A DNA stretch of 27,482 nt. Source: CAYFVU01 sp964594775. Its GTDB lineage: Bacteria > Spirochaetota > Spirochaetia > DSM-16054 > Sediminispirochaetaceae. The stretch is taken from NCBI GenBank assembly GCA_964594775.1, contig CAZQNO010000034.1:1-27482 (forward strand). Direction: 5' to 3'. Below are positions 24,942 to 27,482 of the stretch, piece after piece. The stretch's first letter is position 1; every line of letters starts with the position of its first letter. The translations under genes were made by a program, and so were the position numbers. The notes beneath the pieces were generated by a model. The model saw nothing but the letters and a program-made list of their open reading frames with translations, did no database searches and was not told the DNA's origin.

Positions 24942-26476
24942 GAAAGCGGCTTTCCGGACGCCTTTTGATAAAGCTCATGACGGCGATGGCAATGGTCGTG
25001 ATATTCGGCGGACTCTGCTCCGCCTTCATAATCGGCTATAGCACCCGCTTAGCCTTTCGTTCCGTTATTAGAGAAAACGATCTCAGGTTCTCGTCGATAT
25101 ATGCGCCCATTTTTGCAGAGTACTATCAGCGGAGAGGCAGTTGGGACGGTGTTGAAGAATACCTTTCGAACAGACAGATGCAGATGCCCGGTGCGCGGAT
25201 GGGCAGGAGTTTCACCCCGCCTCTTTCTATGGGAATCACGGGAAACGGTCACATGACCGGCCCTATGAGAGACTCAGGAGTCGCGAAACCGATGCGAATC
25301 GTTTTGCTGGATGCGGCAGGCAAGATACGGCTTAACATTCCCCGTGAAGGAGCGGATGATCCTTCGGTGAGAAAGCCTGTAAGAAACCTCGTTGCAGAAG
25401 AGGGTACCGTAATCAACTTAGGAGAAACAGAGGTGGGCCGGCTCTACGTCGGGTCGATGATCGAGCCGGTATTCAATCCCCTGTATCGTCGTTTCCTCGA
25501 CGGGGTATACCGCTCGATTTTGCTGGCCACGGGAATGATGGCGCTTCTGGCTCTTGTTGTTGCGGCGATGCTGTTTCGTCACATCATGCGGCCGCTCGAA
25601 AGGCTTACAAGGGCAACAAAAGAGATGGAACGGGGCAACTACGAAATCCTCGTAGATACGGGGAGAACCGATGAACTGGGAGACCTGTCGAGGAGTTTCG
25701 CCTCGATGGCCGGTGTCCTCAGAGAGTCGGATCGATGGAAACGACGGCTCATTGCCGATTCGGCCCATGAGCTGCGGACCCCGGTTGCCATTCTGCAGGG
25801 TAACCTGGAGATGATCCGCGACGGGGTCTATCCGCCGGATGAGGAACACTTGGAACGGCTCCATGAGGAGGCCCTTCTTCTCTCCCGGCTGGTCGAAGAA
25901 CTGGGTCGTCTTTCCGATGCACAGAAGGGAGCTGCCTCCTACCGCTTCGAAGAGCTCGATGCCGGTGAGCTTGTGAGAAAAACAGTGAGTAAATTTCATG
26001 CAAAGCTCGCAGAAAAATCTCTCGTTGCGGAATTGGAAGCAGAGACTTCTCCGTTACCGCTTTTTGCAGATGCGCAGAAGTGCGTACAGGCCCTGTCAAA
26101 CCTCATATCCAACGCCATAGGGCACGCTCCCGAGAAATCGAAGGTCCTCATCGTGCTCGAGGCCGGTCAAGAGTTCGTGCGCATCGCAGTGGAGGATGAG
26201 GGAAGCGGTATTGCAAAGGAGGAGAGAGAAAGAGTTTTTGAACGTTTCTATCGGGTCGACTCTGCGCGAAATAGGGCAGACGGCGGTTCCGGCCTCGGGC
26301 TTTCCGTGGTGAAAGAAATCATGAAAAATCACGGGGGACGGGTCTTCGCGGAACCCGGAAAAAAGCTGTCCGGCGCGCGTTTTGTGCTGCAGTTTCCCGT
26401 ATCCGGCGAACTCTTAGAGGTGAAAGCTCACTATGAAAAGGCGAATGAGCTCAAGGATTCTCATTCCGCCGATTAG
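24938..26476 (+). CDS. Membrane histidine kinase (BaeS-like) with Met-rich sensor loop
   Basis: 512 residues from ATG 24938, chosen for the ATGA overlap with the regulator; the frame is open 48 bases further up. A transmembrane helix (about 12-34) is followed by a periplasmic sensor segment, a second helix near 195-217 and a HAMP domain (ending in TDELGDLSRSFASM). The phosphoacceptor helix has DSAHELRTP, then N, G1 (DEGSGI) and G2 (GGSGLGLSVV) boxes. The sensor segment has six Met and one His between residues 81 and 110 (M81, M83, M88, M98, H105, M106, M110). Such Met clustering is known from Cu(I)/Ag(I)-binding proteins, so a metal signal is a hypothesis. Confidence 0.92.
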   Translation: MRKRLSGRLLIKLMTAMAMVVIFGGLCSAFIIGYSTRLAFRSVIRENDLRFSSIYAPIFAEYYQRRGSWDGVEEYLSNRQMQMPGARMGRSFTPPLSMGITGNGHMTGPMRDSGVAKPMRIVLLDAAGKIRLNIPREGADDPSVRKPVRNLVAEEGTVINLGETEVGRLYVGSMIEPVFNPLYRRFLDGVYRSILLATGMMALLALVVAAMLFRHIMRPLERLTRATKEMERGNYEILVDTGRTDELGDLSRSFASMAGVLRESDRWKRRLIADSAHELRTPVAILQGNLEMIRDGVYPPDEEHLERLHEEALLLSRLVEELGRLSDAQKGAASYRFEELDAGELVRKTVSKFHAKLAEKSLVAELEAETSPLPLFADAQKCVQALSNLISNAIGHAPEKSKVLIVLEAGQEFVRIAVEDEGSGIAKEERERVFERFYRVDSARNRADGGSGLGLSVVKEIMKNHGGRVFAEPGKKLSGARFVLQFPVSGELLEVKAHYEKANELKDSHSAD

Positions 26477-26660
26477 TGGAAATTCCGAGCAATCTGTACA
26501 GCGGGCATACCCCCCCTGACCAGGGTAAAAAGCAGCACGATGGCAAAAATTCTCCGCAGAAGGGCGAGAAAGGGATGAATGGAGACGGCGAGATTGTGGG
26601 CCGCAATCGCCGCAACGATGAGACTTTTGAGTATTTTGTCGGCCCTGCCGATTCTTGCAT
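26477..26660. other. Non-coding stretch after the histidine kinase
   Basis: No gene is supported here. All three minus-strand frames are open for part of the stretch and one gives a hydrophobic peptide, but none has a start with a ribosome-binding site. A run of seven C lies at 26510-26516. No terminator hairpin with a U tract was seen. Confidence 0.5.
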
Positions 26661-26689
26661 TTGACGATATTAGTGTAACGCACTATTAT
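26661..26689 (+). promoter_or_regulatory. Promoter with dyad operator of a decayed HigBA-type module
   Basis: TTGACG (26661-26666) and TATTAT (26684-26689) are 17 bases apart, one of the best promoter matches in the window. The dyad TAGTG-TAACG-CACTA (26671-26685) fills the spacer and touches the -10 box, as expected of an operator for antitoxin autoregulation. The toxin-like ATG follows at 26695. Confidence 0.6.
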
Positions 26690-26694
26690 TAATT

Positions 26695-26817
26695 ATGATA
26701 AAGGGCTTCAAGGATAGCCTCACAGAGAGTATCTGGCGAGGAGGAGATCATGGACAAAAACCTTATCGAACTATCCACCCCTGGCGAAGTTCTGAAAGAA
26801 GAGTTTCTCGATCTTAG
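26695..26817 (+). pseudogene. HigB-like toxin, truncated after about 17 codons
   Basis: The frame begins MIKGFKDSLTESIWRGG, which resembles the start of HigB/RelE-family toxins (MI-x-SFKD-x-G-x-E). Such toxins run to about 90 residues. Here the similarity stops at the point where the ribosome-binding site of the next gene begins (GGAGGAG at 26740-26746), and the frame continues only by overlapping that gene to a TAG at 26815-26817. An internal deletion removing most of the toxin is the simplest explanation. The call rests on 17 residues and on the adjoining antitoxin-like start. Confidence 0.45.
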
Positions 26818-26833
26818 TAAAGTAATTAAATAG
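26750..26833 (+). pseudogene. HigA-like antitoxin, truncated after about 20 codons
   Basis: A 27-codon frame with a strong ribosome-binding site. Its product includes IELSTPGEVLKEEFLD, which matches the conserved N-terminus of HigA-family antitoxins (HPGEILxEEFL). The helix-turn-helix domain that should follow (about 70-80 residues) is absent: the frame ends DLSKVIK and stops at TAG 26831-26833, the base before the tRNA fragment. Order (toxin first) and promoter fit a higBA operon. It appears to be a remnant cut by deletion or element integration; a functional micropeptide is unlikely but not excluded. Confidence 0.55.
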
Positions 26834-26874
26834 AGCGCCCGACCGGGATCGAACCGGCATCTTCAGCTTGGAAG
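26834..26874 (-). tRNA. tRNA-Gly(UCC) 3' half only; probable att core
   Basis: Read on the minus strand, the segment gives the anticodon loop CTTCCAA (anticodon UCC), the 3' anticodon-stem strand GCTGA, variable loop AGAT, a full T arm GCCGG-TTCGATC-CCGGT, the 3' acceptor strand CGGGCGC and discriminator T, which is right for glycine. The 5' half (acceptor GCGCCCG, D arm, anticodon-stem TCAGC) is missing: the sequence before the anticodon loop is unrelated. It cannot fold as a tRNA. A 3' tRNA fragment beginning at the anticodon loop is the classical attachment scar of a tyrosine-integrase element. In this orientation the element, with the complete tRNA gene at its far end, should lie to the right. 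Confidence 0.8.
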
Positions 26875-27044
26875 AAGCAATTTTTTGGTTTACAGCGCTT
26901 TCCACTCCTTTCCAGTGTTTTACTAATTGTATATTGGATAGTGCTTTATGGCAATATAGGTTTCCGGCATTTTCCGATTTTTTCCTGAATTCAGCGACTA
27001 TTTTACCGATTGAGGGCAAATTTGAGTCCTATAGCCACTGTTTC

Positions 27045-27121
27045 ACCGACTAGGAAAAAAAGCTGAAGATGCTAGATCCAAAATCTATAAAGCTTAAGAT
27101 ATCTAGTCGGTATCTAGTGGG
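27045..27121. repeat. Inverted and tandem CTAGT-type repeats near the tRNA scar
   Basis: ACCGACTAG (27045-27053) is an exact inverted copy of CTAGTCGGT (27103-27111). The right arm is part of two abutting 11-base repeats, TATCTAGTCGG (27100-27110) and TATCTAGTGGG (27111-27121), identical at 10 of 11 positions. Direct 10-11 base repeats some 150-250 bases from the core are the usual form of arm-type sites of tyrosine integrases. They could also be operator sites. Confidence 0.55.
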
Positions 27122-27210
27122 TGGGCATGTTTTAACATCTTAAACGCACCATTTAGATCATAAGAGATGTATTGAAGAGTCTACGGTTTCCTCATCATGG
27201 GAATGAGCTG

Positions 27211-27243
27211 TGAGTACTTGTGAGTTCACTCTGAGTACACTCA
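27211..27243. repeat. Three helically phased TGAGT repeats with small dyads
   Basis: TGAGTAC (27211), TGAGTTC (27221) and TGAGTAC (27232) recur at 10- and 11-base intervals, one helical turn apart. Two of them form dyads: GAGT-TC-ACTC (27222-27231) and TGAGT-AC-ACTCA (27232-27243). The layout is typical of a cooperative protein-binding site. Confidence 0.5.
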
Positions 27244-27273
27244 GGGCTATAAGTCCTTCTAAATGAGTATAAC

Positions 27274-27295
27274 CGGCAGACTACTGATGCTGCCG
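27274..27295 (-). terminator. Possible hairpin after the partial histidine kinase gene
   Basis: CGGCAG and CTGCCG form a 6-bp stem around a 10-base loop, about 23 bases past the stop codon of the minus-strand kinase gene. There is no U tract, so a terminator role is uncertain. Confidence 0.25.
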
Positions 27296-27317
27296 CAGGT
27301 AGACCGCAAAAGAACAG

Positions 27318-27482
27318 TTACTCTTCGATTGGAAATCGTATGGTAAATACGGGATGAGGCTTCTTTTGGAGTTCTATTGTTCCGTCTAACTGAACTACAA
27401 GTGCTTTGATAAGTTGTAAGCCAATATATGAAGGGGTTTGAATATCGATATCCTCCGGGAAAGGTCCACCGCTGTTCGACAG
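27318..27482 (-). CDS. Histidine kinase, C-terminal ATPase fragment (5' end outside window)
   Basis: The last 54 residues of a protein that continues past the right edge. It contains SGGPFPEDIDI, then YIGLQLIKALVVQLDGTIEL and the ending FTIRFPIEE. This is the G1-G2 end of a HATPase domain of the HisKA_2/HWE type (the usual form is DNGxGLP...LGLQLV..L..QL.G..). The G1 motif is SNSGG rather than DNGxG, so the usual Asp is replaced by Ser, a variation seen in this subgroup. The stop is TAA at 27320-27318. Nothing can be said about its sensor domain. It may belong to the host or to an element inserted at the tRNA. Confidence 0.75.
   Translation of the reverse strand: MSNSGGPFPEDIDIQTPSYIGLQLIKALVVQLDGTIELQKKPHPVFTIRFPIEE

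Larger units (their letters stand above)
26875..27317. other. AT-rich non-coding region with short repeats
   Basis: No gene is supported in these 443 bases. An 82-codon minus-strand frame that begins at 27019 runs through the tRNA fragment and the antitoxin remnant and is judged spurious. The region is AT-richer than the rest of the window and carries the repeat sets listed separately, which suggests foreign DNA or a regulatory/attachment region. Confidence 0.5.

Noticed and set aside
26476..26683. Plus- and minus-strand frames after the histidine kinase, including a hydrophobic minus-strand stretch
   Set aside because: All lack a credible start and ribosome-binding site and resemble no known family. 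The hydrophobic frame would need a slip in a C7 run to reach a natural stop.
26771..27019. 82-codon minus-strand open frame
   Set aside because: It runs through the tRNA-Gly fragment and the antitoxin remnant, and its residues in those parts come from tRNA sequence. No family is recognisable.
1..27482. CRISPR array, rRNA, insertion sequence or selenocysteine insertion
   Set aside because: No regularly spaced direct repeats of CRISPR type, no rRNA landmarks, no transposase frame and no in-frame TGA at the formate dehydrogenase active site were seen.

Overview
The window is a dense, almost fully coding stretch of a bacterial chromosome, an assembly scaffold with two runs of 100 N. It suggests a free-living anaerobe: an NAD-linked molybdenum/tungsten formate dehydrogenase, iron-sulfur proteins, c-di-GMP proteins and three histidine kinases. 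The c-di-GMP proteins and the U32, RsmB-like and zinc-ribbon genes make me think of a spirochaete of the Spirochaeta/Sediminispirochaeta type. That is a guess from family resemblance and nothing here proves it.

Layout. (1) 140-4668 (+): a promoter and a three-gene, translationally coupled formate dehydrogenase operon (NuoE-like, NuoF-like, large catalytic FdhA-like subunit with Cys instead of selenocysteine). (2) 4663-8836 (-): a PAS-GGDEF-EAL protein with a degenerate GGDEF motif, then an orphan cluster of a signal-less family-5 solute-binding protein (broken by an N gap), a two-helix membrane protein and a small protein. The second N gap lies inside the small protein and is flanked by an exact 55-bp duplication, probably a scaffolding artefact. 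(3) 8861-10328 (+): a promoter with a perfect dyad in its spacer, a CXXC thioredoxin-like protein and a YraQ/ArsP-type permease. (4) 10321-14281 (-): an RsmB-like m5C RNA methyltransferase (apparently starting at ATC), a DUF362/ferredoxin protein and a UvrD/Rep helicase starting at TTG. (5) 14335-23697 (+): HAD phosphatase, phosphohexose mutase, YjbQ, a soluble cyclic-nucleotide-binding histidine kinase, an SDR, a KduI/IolB-like cupin, a U32/RlhA-like protein, a PilZ protein and a phosphoribosyltransferase. (6) 23700-26476 (+): a 57-residue charged protein, a zinc-ribbon protein and an OmpR-type response regulator/histidine kinase pair with a Met-rich sensor loop.

(7) 26477-27482 is different in character: AT-richer, mostly non-coding and scarred. 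It holds a strong promoter with a dyad, the first codons of a HigB-like toxin and a HigA-like antitoxin (both truncated), and directly abutting them the 3' half of a tRNA-Gly(UCC) gene on the minus strand. Two sets of short repeats and the C-terminal end of a further histidine kinase (minus strand) follow. I read the tRNA fragment as an attachment-site scar of a tyrosine-recombinase element lying to the right, or the remains of one.

No complete new system is demonstrable. The best leads are the tRNA-Gly attachment scar with its repeats and decayed toxin-antitoxin pair, the ATC-initiated methyltransferase, the apparently leaderless genes, and the orphan solute-binding cluster.
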